A DNA stretch of 64,000 nucleotides, from positions 1-64,000 of the forward strand of contig JAOAUC010000061.1 in NCBI GenBank assembly GCA_030157785.1. Direction: 5' to 3'. The notes under the pieces were generated by a model. It saw only the letters and a program-made list of their open reading frames with translations, made no database searches and was not told the DNA's origin. A program made the translations under genes and the position numbers. Below are positions 46,192 to 55,800 of this stretch, piece after piece. How positions within the stretch are numbered: the first letter of the stretch is position 1; each line of letters opens with the position of its first letter. This DNA is from Zoogloea oleivorans. Lineage in GTDB: Bacteria > Pseudomonadota > Gammaproteobacteria > Burkholderiales > Rhodocyclaceae.

Positions 46192-46896
46192 ATGCGGGCA
46201 CCTATCCGTATCGCTGTGTGCCTGTTCCTGGGCGTTGTGGCATGGCCCGCCGCATGGGCCGGCTCGATAGTTGTTCCCGATTCTGGTGCGTCGCCGAAAC
46301 TGGACGATCCGTTTACCGACCCCTTGCCTGCTGCATTGACGATGGCGGGGGGCGGGCAGGAGCGGCGGCTTCTTCGCTCCTGCCGCGACTATCTTGCCGT
46401 GAAGGACCGGATTGCCGGTTCGGATTCTGAAGCGGATTTTCGGGTGCTGAGAGCCAAAACGGTCGATTGCGAAGTGCTGGCATTGGCGAGCGCGGCGACA
46501 ACCGCGGCCAGAAGCGCCTTGCCGAGGGATTTTCTGAAGGCCACCGAGACGCGCCTTTATCCGGCTTCGCTGTGGACCAACGTGTCGGACGACGAAAGCG
46601 CGAAAGCAGCGCGGCCGGGAAGCACGCTTCAGAGCATCTCTGCGGCGCGCCGTTTCAAGGCGAGCCGGCCGGATACGCTGACCCTTGAAAATCCGGCTTA
46701 CGGCATTCGGCTGGTTCTGCTGGCACGGGGCGATTTCAACGGCGACGGGTGGGAGGATGCTGCATTTCGGTGGACCGGCTATGCCCGGCACGGGAGTTAT
46801 CGGGATGCAAGGCTGGTTGTCCTGACCCGAGTCGGCACCCGGCCGGCGCCCGGCTTCATCGAGTGGAAATCCTCGTCCGCCGATCCGCAAAAGTGA
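46192..46896 (+). CDS. Periplasmic immunity candidate for the muramidase
   Basis: 234 aa from MRAPIRIAV. A clear signal peptide (LFLGVVAWPAAWA-GS) directs it to the periplasm, where a peptidoglycan hydrolase would act. The C-terminal part contains a calcium-loop-like motif (GDFNGDGWEDAAFRW). It begins 2 bp after the muramidase stop codon. No family was recognised; the immunity role is inferred from position and export. Confidence 0.65.
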   Translation: MRAPIRIAVCLFLGVVAWPAAWAGSIVVPDSGASPKLDDPFTDPLPAALTMAGGGQERRLLRSCRDYLAVKDRIAGSDSEADFRVLRAKTVDCEVLALASAATTAARSALPRDFLKATETRLYPASLWTNVSDDESAKAARPGSTLQSISAARRFKASRPDTLTLENPAYGIRLVLLARGDFNGDGWEDAAFRWTGYARHGSYRDARLVVLTRVGTRPAPGFIEWKSSSADPQK

Positions 46897-46960
46897 GGGC
46901 TTGTTCGCGCCTCGCCGCTGGTAAGATCAAGCTTGTTTGTCATGTCCAGCCCCTGATTCC

Positions 46961-48628
46961 ATGGTCAATCCGCACATGCGTATTTCCGTCATCAGCTTCA
47001 ACGGGGCACCGCCTGCCCAAGCTTCCGAGTTCAACTTTGACACCCGTGGTGGATCGATCGGGCGGGAGGAGGGCAATGAGCTCATTCTGCCCGATCCGGA
47101 TCGGCACATTTCAAGGGTTCAGGCGCGGGTCGAGTTCGACGGGGCCAACTTTCTGCTGGTGGATCAGGGCGGCAATCCGTCGGCGGTCAATGACCGGCCC
47201 GTCGGCAAGGGCAACCGGGTGATGCTGACTGGCGGCGACCGGATCACGATTGGCGCTTATGTGCTGGAGGTTGAATTCGACCGACAGGCACCGGTGTTTT
47301 CGACGCCTGCCGTCGCGTCCTCCGGGGGGGCGGATCCATTGGGCCTCTTCGGTGCGCCTTCATCGGGCGGGGCGGATCCTTTCGGGGGGCTCTTCGGGGC
47401 CGCCGAGCCGGCGGAGCAGGGGGCCGCGCCCGCGTTCTCCGGGGGCGGGTCGGACGATCCGTTCGCGGTTTTTGCGGCGCCGCCACGGCCGGTGCCCGAG
47501 GCCGATACGGTCGCTGATCCGTTCGCGCCACCGCCACCTGCACCCCGTACGCCAGCGGCAGACTTGCTCGGGTTGGGCGGCGGGCGCAACGATGCGTCGG
47601 TGGATGCCTTGTTTGGCCTGAGCGCGGGCGGGGCGCGGGATCCTTTCCTGGGCACGCCGCTGGGCGAACCGGCCAGTGTGCCGGCGGCAGACGGGGCCGG
47701 GGCGGTCGATCCGCTGGCCTTGTTCGGCGGGCCGGCGGCAGCGCCACCGATGGCCAGTCCGCAGCGCGACGATGCTTCCCTGCTCAACCAGGCCTTTACG
47801 CCGCCCCGTGCAGAGACGCCACCGGCGGCAGCAGGCGAGATGGTTTTCTCGTGGGACCAGAGCCCGCCCCAGCCGGTACAGGCTTCGTCCCACTCCGTGC
47901 CGGCTACCGTGCTTGCCGAGCCAGCGGCCCGCGGCGAAATCAGTGTCGACCGGGTGGTGGCGCAGCCTGCGCCGCCACCTGTCGTTGAGTCTGCCCCTGC
48001 GTCGGGCATGCCGGCAGAGCAGGGCGCGTTGGAGGCGGCCTTCCTGCGCGGGCTGGGTGTTCCGCTGCGCTTGCCGGCCGGCCTGACGCCCGAGTTGATG
48101 GAGCAGATTGGCGTAGTGCTGCGAGAGTCGACCCAGGGCACGCTTGATCTGCTCACCGCGCGCGCGCTGACCAAGCGCGAGGTGCGTGCCGAGGTGACGA
48201 TGATCGTCAGCAAGGGCAACAATCCCCTAAAGTTTTCGCCGGATGTGGGCTTTGCCCTCGCGCAGTTGCTGGTGCCCCAGGGGCGTGGCTTCATGCCGCC
48301 CGAGGAGGCAATGCGCGATGCCTACGACGATCTGCGCGCCCACCAGTTCGGTTTCATGGCCGGCATGCGGGCGGCCCTGACTGGCGTGCTCAAGCGCTTC
48401 GAGCCGCAGGCGCTCGAGCAGCGGGTGCTGACTCGCAGCGTGCTCGACAGCCTGCTGCCGGGCGCGCGCAAGGCCCGTCTTTGGGATCTCTTCGAACAGA
48501 TGTACGGTGAGATCTCGCGGGAAGCGGAGGATGATTTCCATGCCCTGTTTGGCCGCGAATTCCTGCGCGCCTACGAAGAGCAGGTAGAGCGCCTTCAGGC
48601 CGAACGTGACCCGGAGCAAAAGACGTAA
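46961..48628 (+). CDS. tagH: T6SS FHA-domain protein TagH
   Basis: 555 aa. Residues ~5-100 are a forkhead-associated domain (GGSIGREEGNELILPDPDRHISRVQARVEF) that binds phosphothreonine. A long Pro/Ala/Gly-rich linker (~110-370) leads to the TagH C-terminal domain (AFLRGLGVPLRLPAGLTPEL, LDLLTARALTKREVRAEVTMI, FEPQALEQRVL). It is the expected target of PpkA and activates assembly in the threonine-phosphorylation pathway. Start uncertain: ATG at 46937, 46961 or 46976; all keep the FHA domain. Confidence 0.88.
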   Translation: MVNPHMRISVISFNGAPPAQASEFNFDTRGGSIGREEGNELILPDPDRHISRVQARVEFDGANFLLVDQGGNPSAVNDRPVGKGNRVMLTGGDRITIGAYVLEVEFDRQAPVFSTPAVASSGGADPLGLFGAPSSGGADPFGGLFGAAEPAEQGAAPAFSGGGSDDPFAVFAAPPRPVPEADTVADPFAPPPPAPRTPAADLLGLGGGRNDASVDALFGLSAGGARDPFLGTPLGEPASVPAADGAGAVDPLALFGGPAAAPPMASPQRDDASLLNQAFTPPRAETPPAAAGEMVFSWDQSPPQPVQASSHSVPATVLAEPAARGEISVDRVVAQPAPPPVVESAPASGMPAEQGALEAAFLRGLGVPLRLPAGLTPELMEQIGVVLRESTQGTLDLLTARALTKREVRAEVTMIVSKGNNPLKFSPDVGFALAQLLVPQGRGFMPPEEAMRDAYDDLRAHQFGFMAGMRAALTGVLKRFEPQALEQRVLTRSVLDSLLPGARKARLWDLFEQMYGEISREAEDDFHALFGREFLRAYEEQVERLQAERDPEQKT

Positions 48629-48660
48629 GTCCACCCGACAATCGCCATCGCGAGGTTCTG

Positions 48661-49452
48661 ATGCTGGATGTGCAGACGTGTTATCTGTCGGAGATGGGCG
48701 GCCGCAGTCGCAACGAGGATGCGTGCGGCTACTGGACGTCGGAGAACGGCAGCTGCTGGGTAGTGTCCGATGGTGCCGGCGGCCATGGCAGCGGCGATGT
48801 GGCGTCGCGGCTGGTGGTCAGCACGGCGCTGAAGCGCTTCGCAGCGCATCCGCGGGTCGACCCGGACGAGGCGGCGGCCCTGTTGCAGGCGGCCAACGAC
48901 GTGGTGATCCGCGAAAAGACCACCGGCGGCACGACCGACGACATGCATGCCACCGCCGTGATCCTGCTCATCGACCCCCACAGCGGCATTGCCGTGTGGG
49001 GACATGTGGGCGATACGCGGATCTACCTGTTCCGGCGCGGGCGGGTGGCTTACCAGACCCGCGACCACAGCCTCGTCCAGAACATGATCGACGCCGGTTA
49101 CGGCAGTGCCGACATGATCCGCAGCCATCCCCAGCGCAGCCTGCTGACTTCGGCCATCGGCTCGAAAGAGGCGATCTCCCTGTCGGTGTCTGCCGAGCCG
49201 CTGCAGCTGTTGCCGGGGGATGTGTTCCTGATGTGCACGGACGGCTGGTGGGAATATGTCGAGGAGCCGGAGATGGAGCGCATCCTCGATGAATCGGCGA
49301 GTTCGGAGCAATGGCTGGTGGGCATGCAGGCGCTGATCCGCAGCCGGGCGCCGGTCGAGAACGACAACTACACTGCAGTGTGTGTGAGGATGGCCGACGA
49401 GACGACCATCATCATTCCGTCCACGCCCCGCGATGTGCCGGGGCAGGATTGA
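48661..49452 (+). CDS. pppA: PP2C-type protein phosphatase (PppA)
   Basis: 263 aa. PP2C metal-binding motifs are clear: GGRSRNEDACGYW, VVSDGAGGHGSGD, VWGHVGDTRIYLFRRGRV, LMCTDGWWEYV and ENDNYTAVCV. In T6SSs of the HSI-I type, PppA removes the phosphate that PpkA places on Fha/TagH. It follows tagH by 32 bp. Confidence 0.93.
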   Translation: MLDVQTCYLSEMGGRSRNEDACGYWTSENGSCWVVSDGAGGHGSGDVASRLVVSTALKRFAAHPRVDPDEAAALLQAANDVVIREKTTGGTTDDMHATAVILLIDPHSGIAVWGHVGDTRIYLFRRGRVAYQTRDHSLVQNMIDAGYGSADMIRSHPQRSLLTSAIGSKEAISLSVSAEPLQLLPGDVFLMCTDGWWEYVEEPEMERILDESASSEQWLVGMQALIRSRAPVENDNYTAVCVRMADETTIIIPSTPRDVPGQD

Positions 49453-49465
49453 TCAGGGGATATTC

Positions 49466-50131
49466 ATGAAGAATCTTGCGAAGTCGCGCCTCGTCTTGTG
49501 CCTGTTCGGCACCAGCCTGGTATTGAATGGTTGTGCTTCCATGGATCAGAAGACGCAGAGTGCCGGCATCGGTGCGGCGGTGGGCTGTGCAGCCGGCGCG
49601 GCGCTCGCCAAACTCACCAAGAACGACGCAGGTACGGCCTGCGTGGCCGGTGCGGTGGTGGGCGGGCTGATCGGCTACCAGCGGGCGCGCAGTTCGGAAA
49701 TCCAGGAGGCCCAGGCAGCGTCGGAAGAGGCGGCCCAAGCCGGCGGCGGCAAGGCCACGCCGGTCCAGACGCAGACGGTGCAGGTGACCGACAAGCAGAC
49801 CGGCAAGACCGAAACGGTGCGAGCCTTCAAGTCCTTCTCGGTGGATATTCCGCTCAGCCAGGTAGACAAGCCGGAGGGCAAGGAGGCGATGCGCAAGCTG
49901 AGCGACTACGCCCGCAAGATGGCCCGCGAACGCGAAGAGGCCATCGATATGAGCATCGCCACCGCGCCGGGCAAGGGCGCCAAGCTCAGCCCGGCAGGCG
50001 GTCAGGTCCAGGTGAGCGAAAAGGCCGGCAACGGGGTTGTGAACCGCAAGATTGTCCTCGATTCCCGGGTGCCGGCCAACGTGCAGCGGGTGACGATCGA
50101 GGCCAACAACCCGTCACGGCTGTCGGTCTGA
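49466..50131 (+). CDS. Glycine-zipper outer-membrane lipoprotein (T6SS cluster)
   Basis: 221 aa from MKNLAKSRLV. A lipobox (LNGC) makes it a lipoprotein; the residue after Cys is Ala, so outer-membrane sorting is expected. A glycine-zipper segment follows (AGIGAAVGCAAGAALAKL, AGAVVGGLIGYQRA), then a coiled-coil-like and a beta-rich C-terminal region. The function is not recognised. It is the last plus-strand gene of the T6SS cluster and faces ppkA with 15 bp between stops; it could act in the PpkA sensing arm as TagQ does elsewhere, but no similarity was established. Confidence 0.75.
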   Translation: MKNLAKSRLVLCLFGTSLVLNGCASMDQKTQSAGIGAAVGCAAGAALAKLTKNDAGTACVAGAVVGGLIGYQRARSSEIQEAQAASEEAAQAGGGKATPVQTQTVQVTDKQTGKTETVRAFKSFSVDIPLSQVDKPEGKEAMRKLSDYARKMAREREEAIDMSIATAPGKGAKLSPAGGQVQVSEKAGNGVVNRKIVLDSRVPANVQRVTIEANNPSRLSV

Positions 50132-50146
50132 CCGGGCGCTGCCGGG

Positions 50147-52117
50147 CTACTTTTCGTTGAGCATGCGGTCGAGGGTCTTGTTCAGATCCTCGACGTACTT
50201 CTTGTCGGCCTGCTCGTTGCCTCTGTCTTTTGCGGGGGCGCGTTTTTCGGTGCCCGGCGTTGCCTTGGCAGGCTCCTTGCGCTTTTCAGCGGTGATTTCC
50301 TCGACGCTGAAACGGGCTGCTGCGTAGGCCGACGGGCAAGGCTCGCTGCCCTTGCAGCGTGCTTCTCCGCCCAGGGCCAGGCCACCTTTGGCTGATTTTC
50401 CGAGTGTTTCCTCGAGCACGCCTTGTGTAACGGAGTTGGCGTTGGCCCGCGATTCCAGGTGCAGTCCTGTGAAGTCCCGCGGGGACTCGGAGACGAGGGT
50501 GATGACTTCCCATTTTCCCTGGGGCGGATCGGCTTCGTAGGCCCAGTCGGGGCGCGGGAAAATTACTGGTTTGCCGGCGCTGACCTTGTTCTGCAGGTCG
50601 AGCTCGTTGGGGAAGATCAGGTTCAGGTGCCCCGTGGCCTTGTCCCACAGCAGAACGTAAAGCAAGCCGTTGCGCTGGCTATGGAGCACGAAGCTGAGCG
50701 GGTCGCGACCGATCACCAGGGGCGTCCTGACCTTGTCGACGGTCAGTCCGAAGCGGCTGTCGGAGCTGGCCAGCGTGGCGGCGATGGCTTCCTCGAGGGA
50801 TACCGGTGCGGCTGGGACAGGGGATGTGGGTGCTATCGGGGCTGCCGGCGCGGGTGCTGCGGCTTGGGGAGGAGCGGGGGGCACGGCTTTGGGTGGCGTT
50901 TCCCTAGTGAAAAGGTATGCCCCCGCAGCCGCGGCGCCGAGGGCGGCAAGGCCGGTGAGGTAGATCGGCAGCTTGCCGGACCGGACCGCCGTGGCTGGGC
51001 TTTCCGCAGCTGGCTTTGGCGCAGGCGGGGGCGATGGCGGCAAGGTGGAGGCCGGCGCGGGAAACAGCACCGTGCCCGGCGTGTCGCTTGCGCCGGCTGC
51101 CGTGGCGACGGGGGACGAGTAAGCCGAGGGGGCAGGAGGCACGAAAACGGTGGCGTTCGTCTCGTCCATGCCGAGGGCGGTGCGCATCTCGGGGATGGAC
51201 TGGGGCCGCTCCTCGCCCTTGACGCGCAGGCATTGGTCGATGCCTTCCAGGAAGCGGGCCGAATACCGCCCGGCGGCGAGCGTGGCCAGCGGCTCGTAGG
51301 CGTCCTGCATCATGCGCCCTACGGCCGGCGGAGGCGTACGGCCGGTAATGGTGAAATAGACGACAGCGGCCAGGGCGTAGATGTCGGTCCACGGGCCCTG
51401 CTTGATGCCCGGCATCTCGGCGTATTGCTCGATCGGGGCGTAGCCGGGCTTGAGGATTACCGTGAGCGCCTGGGTCATGTCGCTGATGACCCGGCGGGCT
51501 GCACCGAAGTCGAGCAGGACGGGGCGGCCGTCGCGCAGCAGCATGATGTTGTCGGGGGCCACGTCGCGGTGGAAGCAGTTCTCGTGGTGCATCAACTCGA
51601 GCGCGTCCATGACGGGCGAAAGGATGCGGCGGATCCAGGCTTCGTCGGGTGGCGACCCCTCGCGGTCCTTGAGGGCGTCGCGCAGGGTCTTGCCGGCGTA
51701 GTAGGGCATGGCCATGTAGGCGGTGCCGTTGGCCTCCCAGAAGCGGAAGACCTTCAGCAGGGCGGGATGGTCGAACTGGGCCAGCAAGCGGGCTTCATTG
51801 ACGAAACTGCGCAGGCCGATCTCGAAGGTGTCGGCGTGGCGTGCCGAGCGCACGACCACCGAGTCGTCCTTGCCGCGGGTGGCCAGGGACGAGGGCATGT
51901 ATTCCTTGATGGCGACCCGGCGTTGCAGCGAGTGGTCGTCGGCCAGATAGACGATGCCGAAACCGCCCTGGCCAACCAGGTCGACGATTTCGAATTCGTG
52001 GAGGCGGGTGCCGGGCTGGAGCACCGTGGTGTCGACGGCGGCGTTGCGCTGAACAGGTGTGGCCGATGCGGCAGCACCCCCCAGTACGATGGTCTTGTTG
52101 TCGTCGGAATCGGACAC
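50147..52117 (-). CDS. ppkA: Transmembrane serine/threonine kinase PpkA
   Basis: 656 aa with GTG start at 52117, 29 bp after tagF; the open frame continues upstream into tagF, so the longer version is not credible. The kinase domain (residues ~36-295) has the glycine loop GQGGFG (49-54), VAIK lysine (71), FHRDVAPDNIML (HRD 183-185) and LLDFGAARR (DFG 203-205). A Pro-rich linker is followed by a membrane helix (LPIYLTGLAALGAAAAGAYLF). The periplasmic part is DUF4384-like (DPLSFVLHSQRNGLLYVLL). Expected substrate is TagH. Confidence 0.9.
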   Translation of the reverse strand: MSDSDDNKTIVLGGAAASATPVQRNAAVDTTVLQPGTRLHEFEIVDLVGQGGFGIVYLADDHSLQRRVAIKEYMPSSLATRGKDDSVVVRSARHADTFEIGLRSFVNEARLLAQFDHPALLKVFRFWEANGTAYMAMPYYAGKTLRDALKDREGSPPDEAWIRRILSPVMDALELMHHENCFHRDVAPDNIMLLRDGRPVLLDFGAARRVISDMTQALTVILKPGYAPIEQYAEMPGIKQGPWTDIYALAAVVYFTITGRTPPPAVGRMMQDAYEPLATLAAGRYSARFLEGIDQCLRVKGEERPQSIPEMRTALGMDETNATVFVPPAPSAYSSPVATAAGASDTPGTVLFPAPASTLPPSPPPAPKPAAESPATAVRSGKLPIYLTGLAALGAAAAGAYLFTRETPPKAVPPAPPQAAAPAPAAPIAPTSPVPAAPVSLEEAIAATLASSDSRFGLTVDKVRTPLVIGRDPLSFVLHSQRNGLLYVLLWDKATGHLNLIFPNELDLQNKVSAGKPVIFPRPDWAYEADPPQGKWEVITLVSESPRDFTGLHLESRANANSVTQGVLEETLGKSAKGGLALGGEARCKGSEPCPSAYAAARFSVEEITAEKRKEPAKATPGTEKRAPAKDRGNEQADKKYVEDLNKTLDRMLNEK

Positions 52118-52146
52118 TTGGCGGAGTCTCGAAGGCGCGGGCGGCC

Positions 52147-52845
52147 TCAGTCGGTTGGCGAATACGTGATCATCTTCAACACAAATGACGCGTCGGGCAA
52201 GCTCCGGTGCGCGAAGCCGCCGCTGACCCCGTCTGCGTCGTAACACCACCACAGCGAATAGCCGGCCAGCTGTGGCAAAAGGCTGGCGGTGGCCAGGGCG
52301 TCGAGGTAGTTGCCCGGGTTGCCGTGTCCGGCGCGGGGCAGGGGAATCAGGTCGGCCCGCTGGCCGAGGGCTGCTCCGACCTGCTTCAGCGCAGCCGCGC
52401 CGTGTTTGTCGACGGGCGGCGGTCCCAGGCTGGCCAGCGCGTCCTCGAGGGGTGCAATGTCGTGTTCGAGGCGCAGGCCAAGGCGGGCGATGTCCTCGAG
52501 CGCCCTGAGCCAGTTGCCGAGGGCACTCGTCGAGCTGCCGAGGGCTTGTTCGGGGGGGAGCGGGGCCAGTAGCGTGAGGGGAAAGTAGCGTCCGACGCGA
52601 TCCACCGAGGGCATCCAGACGCCAGCCCAGGCGTGCGGGCCGAGCACGCCCGGCATGAGCACGAAATGCCAGACGTGGGCCGTCAGGTAGTTGTCGAGCC
52701 AGGCCTCGCCGAGGGCCGCCCGGCTGTCGGTGATACCGGCCTGCAGCCAGGCGTCCCAGCGCTCGACCACGTCGTGGGGCAGCCTGCGCTGGGCGAAGTC
52801 GCCAAGGATCGGGAGCTTGCCGAACCAGCCTGCGGGGTGTGGCAT
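52147..52845 (-). CDS. tagF: T6SS regulator TagF (ImpM/SciT type)
   Basis: 232 aa. The N-terminal GWFGKLPILGDFAQRRLP and WLQAGITDSRAALGEAWLDNYLTAHVWHFVLMPG are signatures of TagF. TagF represses T6SS firing after translation in P. aeruginosa, independently of PpkA. It starts 13 bp after tssM and precedes ppkA, so the negative regulator and the kinase share an operon with the membrane complex. Confidence 0.92.
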   Translation of the reverse strand: MPHPAGWFGKLPILGDFAQRRLPHDVVERWDAWLQAGITDSRAALGEAWLDNYLTAHVWHFVLMPGVLGPHAWAGVWMPSVDRVGRYFPLTLLAPLPPEQALGSSTSALGNWLRALEDIARLGLRLEHDIAPLEDALASLGPPPVDKHGAAALKQVGAALGQRADLIPLPRAGHGNPGNYLDALATASLLPQLAGYSLWWCYDADGVSGGFAHRSLPDASFVLKMITYSPTD

Positions 52846-52858
52846 CGCCGGGCCGCCG

Positions 52859-55800
52859 TCACAGTCCGCCGGGGCAGCGGAACTCGGAGAGTTCGCGCAG
52901 GCGGAAGGGGTTTTGCACGCTGCTCGCGGTCACTTCGAAACTCGCCTGGCGCCCTTCCACATCGAAGGTGACCTTGAATTTCTCGGGTGCGCCGAGGCCT
53001 TCGACGCGGGCCTTGTCGAACAGCCGGAACAGCGCCCACGGGCCTTCGGTGGTCTGGCCGGAGGCGCCACTGGGGGCCGGCGGGGTGATCTGGATGCGCG
53101 TCGAAATGCCGCCCTTGCTGCCGGGCCACTGGATCGACTGGGCAAGCTGCGGGCCGTGGGCATACTTGACCAGCTGGCCGTCCACATCGAGGGTGAACTG
53201 GGTGATGGCCGGATCCATCTCGAGGGGCTTGAAGTCGAGCCGTACCGTGCCGCCGCTGCGGAAGAACACATCGCGGATGGTGGCGGCACGCTGGAACTGG
53301 GCCAGATTGCCGGGGCCGCCGAGGGATTGCTCCTGCACTTTCTTGAAGCTCCAGGGGCGTGTCGACGTGTCCACGTAGGGGGCGAGGTTTTTCTGGAAGA
53401 AGTCATCCATCAGCCCACCGGGAGCGAACAGGCGGGCAAAATCCTCGCGGGTCACGTCCCGGCCGCTGCCGCGCACGAAGGGGTAGCGGCCGTCGGTGGC
53501 CATGTGGCAGAACTGGCCGACCTGTGCGCCGACCGCCGAGGACAGGTTCTCCCGCGTGGCGGCGAGGGACTGGCTGGTGCCGGCGCTGGAGAGTTGCTGC
53601 AGCATCGAGCGGATCGGCTCCGGCAGGCGGGCGCTCTCGGCCTTGACCCGGGCCGCCGAGTCGCCCGGCGGCGGTGCGACCTTGTCCTTGATCGCGGTTT
53701 CGGTGGCTGACAGTTGCACGTATACGTCGTTGAGCAACTGGGTGACGGCGTCGATGGGGGCGCTCTTGGCGTCGCCGGTGACGAGCTGGCGGATCTGCAC
53801 GAAGCGGTCGTCCACGATGCTCTCGAGTCGTTCCGGCTGGGCGCCGCGGGCTGCCGGTGCACCGCCTTCGGCACCTCCGGTGCCGAGCAGCTTGTCGAGC
53901 TCCTGCTTGGCGCTGGCCAGCTTTTCACCGGCCTTGTCGCCTATCGATTTCGTGCCCTCCGGCAGGGTCAGCGTGGTCTCGCGGGAGATCGCCCGCATCA
54001 GCTTCGGCAGGGGCGAGTCGGCCCCGGAGAGCACCCGGGCAACCTGAATGCTCTGGCCCAGGCCGGGTGAGCGGACCAGGCTGATGTCGGCCAGCAGGGC
54101 GTCCCACTGGCGTGCGTAATCGGTCAGGTAGAGGCGGCGTACGTCCCGGGCGACCGTGGCGGGCGTCCGGTCGGCGCTGCTGTCGCGGCGGGTGCCAAGA
54201 ACCCAGGACTCTTCTTCGGCCAGTTTGGCAGCGACGGCATCCACTGCCTTCACGAAGCCCTTGTGGTAGCCGTCGTGGGTGTACAGGCCATCGATGCCGC
54301 GGGTCAGCGGGGCGCCGCTCTTGCGCGTGAACACCAGGGTTGAACCCGGCCCGGCGGCCCGCTCGATGGTGAAGGCCGGAATGTCGTCGCCGACACCCTG
54401 GCGCTTGAGACGGCTGTAGATGCGATCGGGCAGCGAGTAGCGCAACAGCGTCTCGCGGGCGTGGCTGACCAGGCTGGGGTCGCGCTGGACCGGAGAGGCT
54501 ACGGGGCCGTCGGCAAACAGCTGGTTGAGGTGCTCCCCCAGGGCGGCGCGCTGGTCGGCGTTCATCTCGCGGGGCAGGTTGCGGTCCCAGTCGAGGGTGA
54601 TCCAGGCCTTCAGTGCTTCCGCATCGAAGTGGGCCGGCTCGTGGAGCATCAGGTAGGCCTTGAGGGTTTCGTAGGTGAACTCGAGGTTGGTGCCGTCCTG
54701 GTTGTGCAGCTGGGCTTCGATGCGCCGGGCGATGCGCGGCAGTAGTACGTCGCGGAGCAGGCCGCGATAGGCCTGTTGCGAGGCGGCGTCGAGCTTGTCG
54801 CCCTGGAACAGTCCGAGCCCCATGCCGGCGGGGGTTTCTCCCTGCGGGCGCGCGGCTGTGGCGGGCAGCTTGCGTACCGCTTCGAGCACGTCGAGGGTGC
54901 CGCGCAGTTCGCCGTCCGTTGCCGTGCCGGTCTGGCCGAGGAGGGGCCGGGCCGCTTCGGTGGCCGCATCCACTTCGTCCACGTAGCTGCTGTTGCGCAG
55001 GTAACTGAAGCTCCAGCCGACCAGCAAACCGACAGCCAGCAGGGCCATGGCGGCCAGGGCGCCGGTGTGGATCAGGCTGCGCCGGTGCTCCCATTTCAGG
55101 TTGCTGCCGCCGATGCGCTGTTCGGCAAAGATCACGTCCTTGAGCAGGCGGGTCAGGAAGAAGCTCTTGCCACTGCCGGCGGGCGGGGGCAGGACGCGCC
55201 GCTCCAGACCGAAGGCGCCGCCCAGGCTGGCCATCACCCGGTCGATCGGGTTGCCCTCCTGGGTGCCGCTGGTGAAGTAAACGCCGCGCACCATCAGCGG
55301 GTGGTCGTAACCGGAGCTGGCGAAGACTTTTTGCAGGAAGCTGTCGAGCAGCCGGCTGACCAGGCTGAACTGCTGGTCGAAGGCGGCGATCAGGCCGCGC
55401 TGGTTGAGATCGGCTTCTTCCTGCAGGCGGGTGAGGAGCTGGCCGCTGACGCGTTCGTGGAGTGCCGCCAGTTGTTCCGGCAGACCCTTGAGGGCTTCGG
55501 CATCGCCGGCTTCGGGGTTGGGGAAGGTGACGCCCCACACCTGATCGCGCCCCTCCTTGGTCAGGCTGGCAAAGAACTCGTTGAAGCCGGCGACGAGGTC
55601 GGCCTTGGTGACCAGCACGTAAACCGGCAGGCGAACGCCGAGCTGGGCGTAGAGCTCCTGCACGCGGGCGCGCAGGGCTTCGGCGTGGCGGCTGGCTTCG
55701 CTCTCGTTCTGGGCCAGCAGATCGCCAAGGCTGATGGTCAGCAATACCCCGTTGAGGGGCTGGCGGGGGCGGTGCTTGCGCAGCAGCTTGAGGAAGCCCT

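Noticed and set aside
46897..46960. Promoter before tagH
   Set aside because: TAAGAT is a fair -10, but the best -35 (TTGTTC) is only 15 bp away; not supported enough to list.
50423..52243. 606-codon open frame opposite ppkA
   Set aside because: Kinase motifs HRD and DFG are on the minus strand; the antisense product is low-complexity.
52118..52252. N-terminal extension of PpkA to 52252
   Set aside because: The extra 45 residues overlap the tagF coding region and are Arg-rich; the GTG at 52117 lies just after tagF.
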